A DNA stretch of 64,000 nt from an uncultured Celeribacter sp. (GTDB lineage Bacteria > Pseudomonadota > Alphaproteobacteria > Rhodobacterales > Rhodobacteraceae). The stretch spans positions 752,001 to 816,000 of the forward strand of contig NZ_OY780935.1 in assembly GCF_963675965.1 (NCBI RefSeq), read 5' to 3'. Position 1 is the first letter of the stretch, and each line of letters begins with the position of its first letter. Positions 18,436 through 27,011 of the stretch are shown piece after piece. Made by a program: the position numbers and the translations under genes. Below the pieces are notes generated by a model. It was not told the origin of the DNA. It saw nothing but the letters and a program-made list of their open reading frames with translations, and made no database searches.

Positions 18436-18639
18436 TTCATCTCCTTCGCCGCAATAGATGCTATCACGGGGCCACCATGAGACCGCGACACGTCCTGGGG
18501 AGACAAATTCGCCGCCGTTGTCCGCCCGTATCGTGCATGGATATGCCTTATGCTCAGCCACCGAAATAAAAAAACTTGTGTATACCATTCCCCCTTGCTT
18601 ACCTATTGCCAGAACAGATTAAAGCAAAATAGAATTTTC

Positions 18640-21156
18640 ATGATTTTTCCTTGGGGAAAGGCAGACGCACAAACAGGTATGACCCATCATCTTGCGCATC
18701 ACAGCGCGGATGTTGCGGCCACACTTGTCGCTCTTCTTGATCTACCAAAAATCAGAAAAAACGCCAACCGCTCTGCAGGCTTCGCTTTGACGTATGAGCA
18801 AATCTCTTGTCTCGGCGCGCTCTCCTTTCTGCATGACATTGGCAAACTCGCGCCTGCATTCCAGATCAAAGCCCTATCGCCACGCCAAGCCCGCAAAGCC
18901 CGCGATCACCTCCGCTGTGGCTGGAAATGGTTGATGCAAGACGATGATCCATCGCAAATCCTTGACGGAAATGCGCCTTTCATCGTTGGCTGGGAGAGCA
19001 TAGAAACCTGGTTCAAAGTGCTTTACGCCCATCATGGACGCCCCGTTCCCTGCACCCCTGAAAGCTGGGCGCAGGATGCCTTCGCACCTATGCCGGGCTA
19101 TGACTGGAAAGCCGGAGAAGCCCTTATGGGGCGGGCTATGCGATCATGGTTCCCCGAAATCCGCAGCCATGCCCCGCCACCGCCCACACCAGCCTTCGCG
19201 CATTTCTTCGCCGGACTGCTCGCACTGGCGGATTGGATCGGCTCTGATCGCACCGCATTTCCATTTGTTGCAACATTCGATCCCGGCTACTGGGAAAAGG
19301 CCCGCACGCGGGCCAATAAGCGCCTGAAAGAGATTGGCCTAGACACTCACAACAGTGCATTGGCGGGTCCCGCCTCCTGGCCCCTGTTATCCGATCATCC
19401 GAACGCACGTCCGGCTCAGGATGCCGTCGCACAAGCGCCGCTGAGCGAACAGCTTGTGATCCTTGAGGCAGAGACCGGCGCGGGGAAAACCGAGGCGGCC
19501 CTTTGGCGCTTTGCCCAACTTTACGAAATAGGCGCGGTGGACAGCCTATATTTCGCCGTTCCGACACGCGCCGCCGCCCGTCAATTGCAGAGCCGTGTCA
19601 ACACAGCTCTCGAGCGCATGTTCAAAGCCCCCACCCCGGAGGCTATTCTGGCAATTCCCGGACAGACCATGTCGGGCGAAGCGCATGGTATCCGCCTACC
19701 GGAGTTTGCGGTCAAGTGGGACGACGATATTGGCGCCGAAGGCCGTGCGAAACGCTGGGCCGCCGAACATGCCACACGATTTCTGGCGGCACAAATCGCC
19801 GTCGGCACGGTCGATCAGGTCATGATGGCTGGACTGATGGTCAAACATGCCCACCTACGGGGCTCGGCCTTGTCACGTTCCTTGCTTGTGATCGACGAGG
19901 TCCACGCGTCGGATGCCTGGATGACAGAAATTCAACGCGCTGTCCTGCGCGATCATATGGCCCTCGGCGGTCACGCGCTCTTGATGTCTGCAACCCTCGG
20001 TGCGGTGGCGCGTTCTGCGTGGATGGGAACCACGCTCCCCTCGCTAAAAGAGGCCGAAGCAACGCCCTACCCGGCCGTCTGGACGAAAGGCACATGCGTC
20101 TCCGTTGTCAGCGACAGCAACGCTCGGAAAGATGTTGCGGTCCGCGCCCTTGTCGGATGGAGCGGTGAAGATGCAGCCATCCGTGCCCTTGTCGCTGCCC
20201 GGCAAGGGGCGCGGGTTCTGGTCATTCGCAACACGGTGGACCGCGCCCGCGAAACCTTTGCGGCCTGCCGCAACGAGGCTCCCGAACTGGTATTACAGCT
20301 CAACGATGTACCCACCCTGCATCACAGCCGCTTTGCCGCCGAGGACCGCGCCCAGCTCGACGCCCGTGTCGAAGCGGTTCTGGGCAAGGGCAGCTCCGCG
20401 CAGGGCATGATCGTCATTGGCACGCAGACGCTGGAACAATCGCTCGACATCGACGCGGACATCCTGATCACCGATCTCTGTCCGATGGACGTGCTCCTGC
20501 AGCGCATCGGGCGGTTGCATCGCCATGCCCGCCTGCGCCCGGACGGGTTCGAACAGGCCTCAACCCTTGTTCTGTGCCCCGAAAATGGCCTCAACCACCT
20601 GACCAAGGAACCTGAGAACGGCTTGGGCACCTATGGCCAGAATACAGTTCTAAGCGGGGTCTACCTTGATGTGCCGGGATTGGCGGCGACGCTGCACGAA
20701 ATCGAAACATCGCCACTCTGGCGCATTCCGGCGATGAACCGCCAGTTGGTGGAACGGGCCACCCATCCCGAACGGCTCGACGCCATTGCTTCCGAACGGG
20801 GCTGGGAAGAGTACCGGCGCCGGGTGATCGGCAAAACGATTGCGGAAACCATAGGGGCGGAGCATGTCCTTCTCGACCGGCGAGCGCCTTTTCCCGATGC
20901 CTTCCCGCAAGAGGAGGCGATCCGCACGCGTCTGGGCGAAAGCGGCGTGCTTGTGACCCTGCCGGAGGGCACCATAGGCCCCTTCGGACAAGAGATCAGA
21001 ACCATCGTTCTGCCCGCCCATTGGTCCCGCGATCTGACCGGAGAGGAAACGGTCGAGATCCTAACTTCGGAGCCGCTGACATTCCGGGTCGGGACTTTGG
21101 AACTCACCTACAATGCATCGGGGCTGATACGTTTGGAGGAACCCACGCATGACTGA
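18640..21156 (+). CDS. cas3: CRISPR-associated helicase-nuclease Cas3 (type I-E)
   Basis: 838 residues from ATG 18640; the frame runs 30 codons further upstream but that part is AT-rich and unlikely. It degrades target DNA after Cascade binding. The N-terminal HD nuclease shows H20/H21 (LAHHSADVA) and the HD pair H65-D66 (SFLHDIGKL). The SF2 helicase has Walker A ETGAGKT at about 278-284, DEVH at about 419-422, SATLG and motif VI RIGRLHRH at about 622-629. It overlaps the next gene by 8 bases, so it is cotranscribed with the Cascade genes rather than set apart as in E. coli. Confidence 0.96.
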   Translation: MIFPWGKADAQTGMTHHLAHHSADVAATLVALLDLPKIRKNANRSAGFALTYEQISCLGALSFLHDIGKLAPAFQIKALSPRQARKARDHLRCGWKWLMQDDDPSQILDGNAPFIVGWESIETWFKVLYAHHGRPVPCTPESWAQDAFAPMPGYDWKAGEALMGRAMRSWFPEIRSHAPPPPTPAFAHFFAGLLALADWIGSDRTAFPFVATFDPGYWEKARTRANKRLKEIGLDTHNSALAGPASWPLLSDHPNARPAQDAVAQAPLSEQLVILEAETGAGKTEAALWRFAQLYEIGAVDSLYFAVPTRAAARQLQSRVNTALERMFKAPTPEAILAIPGQTMSGEAHGIRLPEFAVKWDDDIGAEGRAKRWAAEHATRFLAAQIAVGTVDQVMMAGLMVKHAHLRGSALSRSLLVIDEVHASDAWMTEIQRAVLRDHMALGGHALLMSATLGAVARSAWMGTTLPSLKEAEATPYPAVWTKGTCVSVVSDSNARKDVAVRALVGWSGEDAAIRALVAARQGARVLVIRNTVDRARETFAACRNEAPELVLQLNDVPTLHHSRFAAEDRAQLDARVEAVLGKGSSAQGMIVIGTQTLEQSLDIDADILITDLCPMDVLLQRIGRLHRHARLRPDGFEQASTLVLCPENGLNHLTKEPENGLGTYGQNTVLSGVYLDVPGLAATLHEIETSPLWRIPAMNRQLVERATHPERLDAIASERGWEEYRRRVIGKTIAETIGAEHVLLDRRAPFPDAFPQEEAIRTRLGESGVLVTLPEGTIGPFGQEIRTIVLPAHWSRDLTGEETVEILTSEPLTFRVGTLELTYNASGLIRLEEPTHD

Positions 21157-22651
21157 AAACCTTTTGGTCACACCCACGATCCAAACCAACAGCGGCGCAC
21201 TCACCCTGCCCGGGCTGTTCGCTGCCATGGCGCGCGGCGAGGTCACCGACTTCCCCGCCCTGCGTCCGCATCAACGCCCGGCATGGCATATGTTCCTCGT
21301 CCAGCTCGCGGTTCTGGCCCAGAGCGGTCAGGGCCAGTCCCTGCCCGAAGACGAAGACACATGGCGCGCCAGCCTGCGGGCCCTGACACCCGCGTTTGAC
21401 GACGATGCTCCGTGGCATCTGATCGGCGAAGACCCTGCAAAGCTCGCCTTCCTGCAACCGCCCGATCCCGGAGGGTTGAAATGGAGCGATGTGGCGACAC
21501 CCGATGCGCTGGACATGCTGATCACCTCGCGCAACCATGATCTGAAACGCGAGATCGCCCGTGAGGCCACGCCACAAGACTGGCTGTTTGCGCTTGTGAG
21601 TTTGCAGACGATGGAGGGGTTTGGCGGCGCCGGGAATTACGGCATCGCCCGGATGAACGGCGGTTCATCTTCGCGCGCTATGATCGGTCTTGCGCCCGCG
21701 CAACCGGGCTCCGCCGTGATCGACCCTTCGGCATGGTGGCGACGCGATGTGATACATCTGAGTAACGAGCGTGAGGCACTGACCGAACCGGCGCTGCTCT
21801 GGTGCCTGCCTTGGCCGGAAAATCAAATGCTCGATCTGCATGCGCTGGACCCGATGTTCATCGAGGTCTGCCGCCGGGTACGCCTATCTCAGGGACCGCA
21901 CGGGATCGTGGCAAAGCGCGCGACCTCGAAAGCTGCCCGCATCTCTGCAAAAGAGGCCAAGGGCATGACCGGCGATCCATGGGCGCCAATCCATCTGGCC
22001 GAGAACAAATCCCTAACGCTGGGCGAACAGGACTGGAGTTATAAGCTGATCAATCGTCTGCTCTACAGCGGCGAATGGAAAGCGCCGGAGCTGGCGACGT
22101 CCTTCCCGGACGAGAAGGCCGACGACATGGTGCTGATCGCCGAGGCCTTTGCTCGAGGCAATTCCAAAACCGACGGTTTCAAATCCCGCGTGATCCCCAT
22201 CCCAAAAGCCGTGGTCAAACGGATGTTGGGGACGCAGGCGATCGAATTTTCCAAGGAACAGATCGAGATAATTGATAAAATCGACCATGCTTTGCGCGAC
22301 GGGCTGGCGCTCATTGCGGCAGAAGGGGATTACGCAAAGCGCGGCAAGGCGGAATATGCCCGAAGCCAACCCGCCCGTGCGCAGTTTGCGCGCATCGCCG
22401 ACGCGGCCTTTTTCCCCGCACTGTGGGACAAGCTCGGTGCGGAAAACAAAGATGGCCGCATTGACGCGCAGAACCGCTTTGTCCGCAAACTGGCTGCAGC
22501 GGCACGGGCCGAGTTCAACCGTGCAGCACCTGCCATCCCCTGCACCGGCATCATGCGCCCGCGTGCAGAAACGCGAGGCCGCAACGCTTTCAAAAGTGGC
22601 ATCCGGAAGATTTTCAAAGATTTGGGAGTTGAGGAGAAAGAACATGTCTGA
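21149..22651 (+). CDS. casA: Cascade large subunit Cas8e (Cse1/CasA)
   Basis: 500 residues, normal for the family. It recognises the PAM and helps recruit Cas3. Family-like segments are DFPALRPHQRPAWHMFLVQ near residue 31-50, DWLFALVSLQTMEGFGGAGNY in the middle third, and a C-terminal helical bundle. Overlaps cas3 and cse2 by 8 bases each. Assigned from position plus these Cse1-type motifs. Confidence 0.95.
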   Translation: MTENLLVTPTIQTNSGALTLPGLFAAMARGEVTDFPALRPHQRPAWHMFLVQLAVLAQSGQGQSLPEDEDTWRASLRALTPAFDDDAPWHLIGEDPAKLAFLQPPDPGGLKWSDVATPDALDMLITSRNHDLKREIAREATPQDWLFALVSLQTMEGFGGAGNYGIARMNGGSSSRAMIGLAPAQPGSAVIDPSAWWRRDVIHLSNEREALTEPALLWCLPWPENQMLDLHALDPMFIEVCRRVRLSQGPHGIVAKRATSKAARISAKEAKGMTGDPWAPIHLAENKSLTLGEQDWSYKLINRLLYSGEWKAPELATSFPDEKADDMVLIAEAFARGNSKTDGFKSRVIPIPKAVVKRMLGTQAIEFSKEQIEIIDKIDHALRDGLALIAAEGDYAKRGKAEYARSQPARAQFARIADAAFFPALWDKLGAENKDGRIDAQNRFVRKLAAAARAEFNRAAPAIPCTGIMRPRAETRGRNAFKSGIRKIFKDLGVEEKEHV

Positions 22652-23174
22652 CAGTGATACGATTGTCGGGAAGCGCGCCCTGGCCATCGCCACAGCGCTG
22701 GCTCATGGCTCCAGCGGCGACCGGGCCGCGGCCCGACGCATGGGACCGGAAGGCGCGCCGATCTTTTGGCGCATGGCGGCGCGGTTCGGCTTGTCGCCCG
22801 CCGAAGAACCTGCATGGCGCGCGATCACCAAAGCGCTCGCGCTTCTCACCCCGGCCAGCGCAACCGAAAGCATCCATCAGGACAAACGCTCGTTCGGAGC
22901 GGTTCTCGCCGATGGTGGTGATCTGAAGGCCCGACTTGAAACCCCTGTCTTCTCCGAACCCCGCTTGGCGCGTCTGCTCGCGAGCCGCGGCGAGGTACGC
23001 CGGAATGCTTTGGAACGGGCCGTGCGCGCTTTGGCTCACAAAGGCGTCAAACTCGACGTGCCCAGCCTCGCATGGGCCTACCTCAACGACAATGGGCAGG
23101 AAATCGCCCGCAGCTATTATCAGCGCCTTGATCACAGCGCGCACCTTATTGAAAAGGAAACCCCAAATGTCTGA
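22644..23174 (+). CDS. casB: Cascade small subunit Cse2 (CasB)
   Basis: 176-residue all-helical protein, basic, present as a dimer in type I-E Cascade, where it stabilises the displaced strand. The start ATG 22644 (MSDSDTIVG) has GAGGAGAAAG upstream and overlaps cas8e by 8 bases. The frame extends far upstream into cas8e as a shadow, so this start is well determined. ARLLASRGE and the final YYQRLD segments fit the family. Confidence 0.93.
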   Translation: MSDSDTIVGKRALAIATALAHGSSGDRAAARRMGPEGAPIFWRMAARFGLSPAEEPAWRAITKALALLTPASATESIHQDKRSFGAVLADGGDLKARLETPVFSEPRLARLLASRGEVRRNALERAVRALAHKGVKLDVPSLAWAYLNDNGQEIARSYYQRLDHSAHLIEKETPNV

Positions 23175-24306
23175 TCCGCGTTTTCTGCAAATCCATTTCC
23201 TTGCTCCTTACACGGCGGCCCTGCTCAACCGCGACGACGCTGGGCTCGCCAAGCGCCTGCCCTATGGCGGAGCACTGCGCACGCGGGTCAGTTCGCAATG
23301 CCTGAAACGTCACTGGCGCCTGGCCGAAGACCCACATGCGCTCAGTGAAATCGACGGGGCCGATGCCGCCTTTCGGTCGCGCGAAATCATCGAGCGCAAG
23401 GTGTTTGGCGATTGGGCAGAAGGCCTCGACGCAGAGGTTCACAAAGAGATTGCCGAGGCGCTTTTGAAAGCGGTCTATGGCGACAAGGGGGCGGACAAGA
23501 AATCGCGCCAGACTTTACTTTTGGGCGCTGTCGAAATCGCCTATCTCACGCAAACAGCCAAAGCACTGGTTGCCGAAGCGGCTGGCGACAAGAAAGCCGC
23601 GAAAGATCTCGCCGCCGCATGGCTCAAAGAGCACAAAGCCAACCTCAAAGCCATGAGCGAAGGCGCGAAGCTTCCCGGCGGCCTCACCGGCGCATTGTTC
23701 GGGCGGATGGTGACCTCGGACCCGCGCGCCAATATCGACGCACCAGTGCATGTCGCCCATGCCTTCACCGTCCACGCCGAAGAGGCCGAGAGCGATTATT
23801 TCATCGCTGCCGATGATCTAGCGCGCGAAGAGGACACAGGCGCGGACACCATTCAGGAGACCGAACTGACCTCCGGCCTGTTCTACGGCTACGTCGTGGT
23901 GGACTTACCGGGATTGCTCGAAAATCTTGGTGGCGATGCGGAGATGGCCGGGGAAGTGCTGCACAATCTGACCTACCTGATCGCCGAAGTTTCCCCCGGC
24001 GCCAAACTCGGTTCGACCGCGCCCTATTCCCGAGCCTCCTTCCTGTTGCTGGAAGCAGGCGATCGGCAACCCCGCTCTCTGGCCGAGGCTTTCCGCGCGC
24101 CCTGCAAGGCCGACACCGGACAGGCCGTCACGGCCCTCTGCGAGCATCTTGCCACCCTAGACGCCGCATATGCCACCGGCGAGACCCGGCATGTGATGTC
24201 GCTGGCCAATCGCGAAGTGCCCGAGGCGCAGCGCGGCACGCTCGCTGATCTGGCAGAGTTTGCGAAATCCTTGCCGCAACGGCTCACCGCCACGGAGCAG
24301 GCATGA
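23167..24306 (+). CDS. cas7e: Cascade backbone subunit Cas7e (Cse4/CasC)
   Basis: 379 residues. It is the RAMP-fold protein that forms the six-copy crRNA-binding filament. The typical start FLQIHFLAPYTAALLNRDDAGLA (residues about 6-28) and the TRVSSQCLKRHWR segment are visible. The central VTSDPRANIDAPVHVAHAFTVH segment matches the family core. It overlaps cse2 by 8 bases and cas5e by 4 bases (ATGA). Confidence 0.96.
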   Translation: MSDPRFLQIHFLAPYTAALLNRDDAGLAKRLPYGGALRTRVSSQCLKRHWRLAEDPHALSEIDGADAAFRSREIIERKVFGDWAEGLDAEVHKEIAEALLKAVYGDKGADKKSRQTLLLGAVEIAYLTQTAKALVAEAAGDKKAAKDLAAAWLKEHKANLKAMSEGAKLPGGLTGALFGRMVTSDPRANIDAPVHVAHAFTVHAEEAESDYFIAADDLAREEDTGADTIQETELTSGLFYGYVVVDLPGLLENLGGDAEMAGEVLHNLTYLIAEVSPGAKLGSTAPYSRASFLLLEAGDRQPRSLAEAFRAPCKADTGQAVTALCEHLATLDAAYATGETRHVMSLANREVPEAQRGTLADLAEFAKSLPQRLTATEQA

Positions 24307-25001
24307 CACACCGCTGGCTTCACCTGCATCTCGCCGCCCCACTGATGGCCTTTGGCGGAGTAACCATAGACCATGTCGGACCGACGCGGGACTATCCCGC
24401 CGCGTCAGCTCTGACCGGATTGTTCGCCAATGCGCTCGGGTGGCGCCGCGAAGACAGCGCGGCGCATCAGGCGCTTCAGGACAGGTTGATTTTTGCCGCG
24501 CTCTGCGCGCTGCCGGAGGGGCACCGTGCCCCGTTGATCCTCACCGACACGCAAAACGCCAAGCTGGAGAAAAACGACAAGGGCTGGACCACTTGGGGAC
24601 AGCCAGAAGGCCGCGCCGGTGCCACCTATGACAGCCCACATCGCCGCCGCCGCGATTACCTCGCCGATCAGGACACCCATGTCGTGCTGCGCCTCGGCGA
24701 CGAAGACGCGCCAGGCCTCGACGATCTCGCCCATGCCCTTGATCTGCCAGCGCGACCGCTGTTTCTGGGCCGCAAACCTTGCCTGCCCTCACGCCGCCTC
24801 TTCGCGGGATGGATCGAGGCCGAAACACCCCATGCCGCGTTGAGCGCATTGGCGCAAAAGGGCGTCAAAGGCCGCGCGCTCTGGCCAGATGACGGCGCCG
24901 ACCATCCCGGCGCGCAGAAACACGACCTGCAAGACCTGCGCAACTGGCGCAGCGGTTTGCACAGCGGTGCCCGCATCGTCGTGGAGGGTCTGATCGAATG
25001 A
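24303..25001 (+). CDS. cas5e: Cascade subunit Cas5e (CasD)
   Basis: 232 residues. It binds the 5' handle of the crRNA. The start THRWLHLHLAAPLMAFGGV is followed by DYPAASALTGLFANALGWRR, the conserved Cas5 N-terminal region. FLGRKPCLPSRRLF in the second half is the usual glycine/proline-rich turn. Coupled by ATGA overlaps to cas7e and cas6e. Confidence 0.95.
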   Translation: MTHRWLHLHLAAPLMAFGGVTIDHVGPTRDYPAASALTGLFANALGWRREDSAAHQALQDRLIFAALCALPEGHRAPLILTDTQNAKLEKNDKGWTTWGQPEGRAGATYDSPHRRRRDYLADQDTHVVLRLGDEDAPGLDDLAHALDLPARPLFLGRKPCLPSRRLFAGWIEAETPHAALSALAQKGVKGRALWPDDGADHPGAQKHDLQDLRNWRSGLHSGARIVVEGLIE

Positions 25002-25759
25002 GCCTGCATCTCGTGGAACTCCCGCTCAACCTGCCGGAGCTGCATGGCTGGACCGCCAAACGCGGACTGGACAAAGCCGGCCAAGCGAAGGGCCTCTATG
25101 ACGAAGGTCTGGCGCTTCATCACCTGTTGGGCGAGGTCTTTGGCCCCGCCGTCTTGCAACCTTTTCGCCTGATGGTCCCTCCGCGCGCCACCAGTGCCAC
25201 GCTTTATGCCTATAGCACCGAACCCGCGGACAGCCTTATCCAAACGGCTGTGACTGTCACGGCTCCCAGTGAGCGCGCCCTCCTCGCCCTGGATCAGATC
25301 CGCTCCCTGCCGCGTCCTGAAGAGAGCTGGCATACCGGTCAAAGGCTTGGGTTCGATTTGCGCCTGCGCCCCGTGGTGCGTCTGGCTTCAGCTCTCAAAA
25401 CCGATAGGAAGCACTTTGCCAAAGGCGCAGAAATTGACGCCTTTCTTGCCGACACCCTACGTAACGACCAGACCCGCACGCGCGAAGACGTCTATCTCGA
25501 CTGGCTCGACGCCCGCCTTTCTCCCGTCGCCGAACTGAAGCGCGACACCGCCCGGCTGCATCAATTCCAACGCCAAACAGTCCTCCGCGGCGGCCAGCGC
25601 CTCGATGGCCCGGATGCCATCATCCACGGCACGCTGACATTGCGGGACCCGAAAGGATTTGCCGATCTGCTGGCACATGGCGTCGGGCGACACCGAGCTT
25701 ATGGCTACGGCATGCTGCTTTTGCGGCCCCCTCAACGCCGGACAAAGCGTCAAGCCTAG
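24998..25759 (+). CDS. cas6e: crRNA-processing endoribonuclease Cas6e (CasE)
   Basis: 253 residues, somewhat longer than the roughly 200 of E. coli. It cuts the repeat hairpin to make crRNAs and stays bound to the 3' handle. The candidate catalytic histidine is in LALHHLLGEVFG (H41/H42), aligned with LHQ of E. coli Cas6e. The C-terminal glycine-rich loop HGVGRHRAYGYGMLLL is diagnostic. Its substrate would be the GC-rich hairpin of the repeats in this array. Confidence 0.94.
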   Translation: MSLHLVELPLNLPELHGWTAKRGLDKAGQAKGLYDEGLALHHLLGEVFGPAVLQPFRLMVPPRATSATLYAYSTEPADSLIQTAVTVTAPSERALLALDQIRSLPRPEESWHTGQRLGFDLRLRPVVRLASALKTDRKHFAKGAEIDAFLADTLRNDQTRTREDVYLDWLDARLSPVAELKRDTARLHQFQRQTVLRGGQRLDGPDAIIHGTLTLRDPKGFADLLAHGVGRHRAYGYGMLLLRPPQRRTKRQA

Positions 25760-25777
25760 GCCCAAAGGAAAGACATC

Positions 25778-26653
25778 ATGCTCAAAGGACGTCTCGGCCT
25801 CGACAGTGCCAAAGTGCCCCATGCCGATCGGGCGGGCTGTCTCTATCTCGCGCGCGGAGCTCTCACCGCGCGAGACGGCACACTCGCCTTCCTGCAAGGC
25901 GACACCACCGGGGCCGACGCCCTCTCCTCCGGCGATTACGCGATCCCGTTGCAAACCGTTTCTATCGTCCTGCTCGGCCCCGGCTCCACCGTCAGCCACG
26001 ATGCGCTGCGCCTTTTGGCCCATGCCCGCACGGCCCTCGCCGCCGTAGGCGAAGACGGCGTGCGCCTCTACACAGCGCCGCCGATGATCCCCGACCGATC
26101 CGGCCTCGCCCGGCTTCAGGCCCGCATCTGGGCCGATGACGATCTACGGATCATGACGGCCCGGCGCATGTACGCGCTGCGCCTGGGGGAAATCCTCCCG
26201 CACAGCGACCTCAACGTTCTACGAGGCATCGAGGGCGCGCGGATGAAAGAAACATATGCACTCTGGGCCCAGCGTATCGGCATCGACTGGCGCGGACGCA
26301 AATACGACCGCAGCAATCCGAACGCTGCCGACCTGCCCAATCAGGCGCTGAACCATGCCGCCAGCGCCGTCGAAGCCGCTGCCGCCATCGCAGTGACCGC
26401 CACGGCCACCATCCCCCAACTGGGGTTCATCCACGAAGATCCCGGACAATCCTTTGTCCTCGACATTGCCGATCTTTACCGCGATCAAATCATCATCCCC
26501 TGCGCCTTCAAAGCCGCCAAACATGTGCGCGACCACCCGACAGACAACATCGAACGCGTCACCCGCCGCCTTACCGGGCGCACCCTCTCAGACGAAAAGG
26601 TCATCCCCACGATGATCGAACGCATCAAGGCCCTGATCGAGGGGCGTGACTGA
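25778..26653 (+). CDS. cas1e: CRISPR integrase Cas1 (type I-E)
   Basis: 291 residues. With Cas2 it inserts new spacers at the leader end. The metal-binding residues line up with E. coli Cas1: Glu152 (RGIEGARMK), His219 (GFIHEDPG), Asp229 and Asp232 (VLDIADLYR), with identical spacing between them. All catalytic positions are kept, so the adaptation module looks functional. It is 18 bases after cas6e and touches cas2. Confidence 0.96.
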   Translation: MLKGRLGLDSAKVPHADRAGCLYLARGALTARDGTLAFLQGDTTGADALSSGDYAIPLQTVSIVLLGPGSTVSHDALRLLAHARTALAAVGEDGVRLYTAPPMIPDRSGLARLQARIWADDDLRIMTARRMYALRLGEILPHSDLNVLRGIEGARMKETYALWAQRIGIDWRGRKYDRSNPNAADLPNQALNHAASAVEAAAAIAVTATATIPQLGFIHEDPGQSFVLDIADLYRDQIIIPCAFKAAKHVRDHPTDNIERVTRRLTGRTLSDEKVIPTMIERIKALIEGRD

Positions 26654-26946
26654 TGGCCCTCACGCTCATCGTCACGCGCGACGTTCAGGCCCGTTACCGC
26701 GGCTTTCTGACCTCTGTCATGCTGGAAATATCCCCTGGCGTATATGTCGCCCCCGACATGACAACAGGCGTACGCACTCGGGTCTGGGGCGTCATATCCG
26801 AGTGGTGGGACAGTTTGCGGCAAGGCTCCGTCACGCTGGTGTGGCGCGACACCACAGCGACCGGTCATCTTCGCATTGAAACACTGGGGGAGCCGCCCAA
26901 ACACATTGTGGACGCGGATGGGGTTTTACTCGTTAAACGAAAGTAG
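26653..26946 (+). CDS. cas2e: CRISPR adaptation protein Cas2 (type I-E)
   Basis: 97 residues, CasB/Cas2-CT1997-like I-E family. The start MALTLIVTRDVQARYRGFL and the middle SPGVYVAPDMTTGVRTRVW are typical. It bridges two Cas1 dimers in the integration complex. The start codon overlaps the cas1 stop by one base. The CRISPR leader follows immediately. Confidence 0.96.
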   Translation: MALTLIVTRDVQARYRGFLTSVMLEISPGVYVAPDMTTGVRTRVWGVISEWWDSLRQGSVTLVWRDTTATGHLRIETLGEPPKHIVDADGVLLVKRK

Positions 26947-27011
26947 TCGCCCAATAAACTCGCCTTAACGCTCTTTGACAATTTAATAAAATCAATATAT
27001 TAAGCCATAGA
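26947..27011 (+). promoter_or_regulatory. CRISPR leader with candidate array promoter
   Basis: 65 AT-rich bases between cas2 and the first repeat, in sharp contrast to the GC-rich flanks. TTGACA at 26975-26980 and TATTAA at 26998-27003 are 17 bases apart, placing the transcription start near the first repeat. This is the leader end because the opposite end of the array carries the degenerate terminal repeat. Confidence 0.75.
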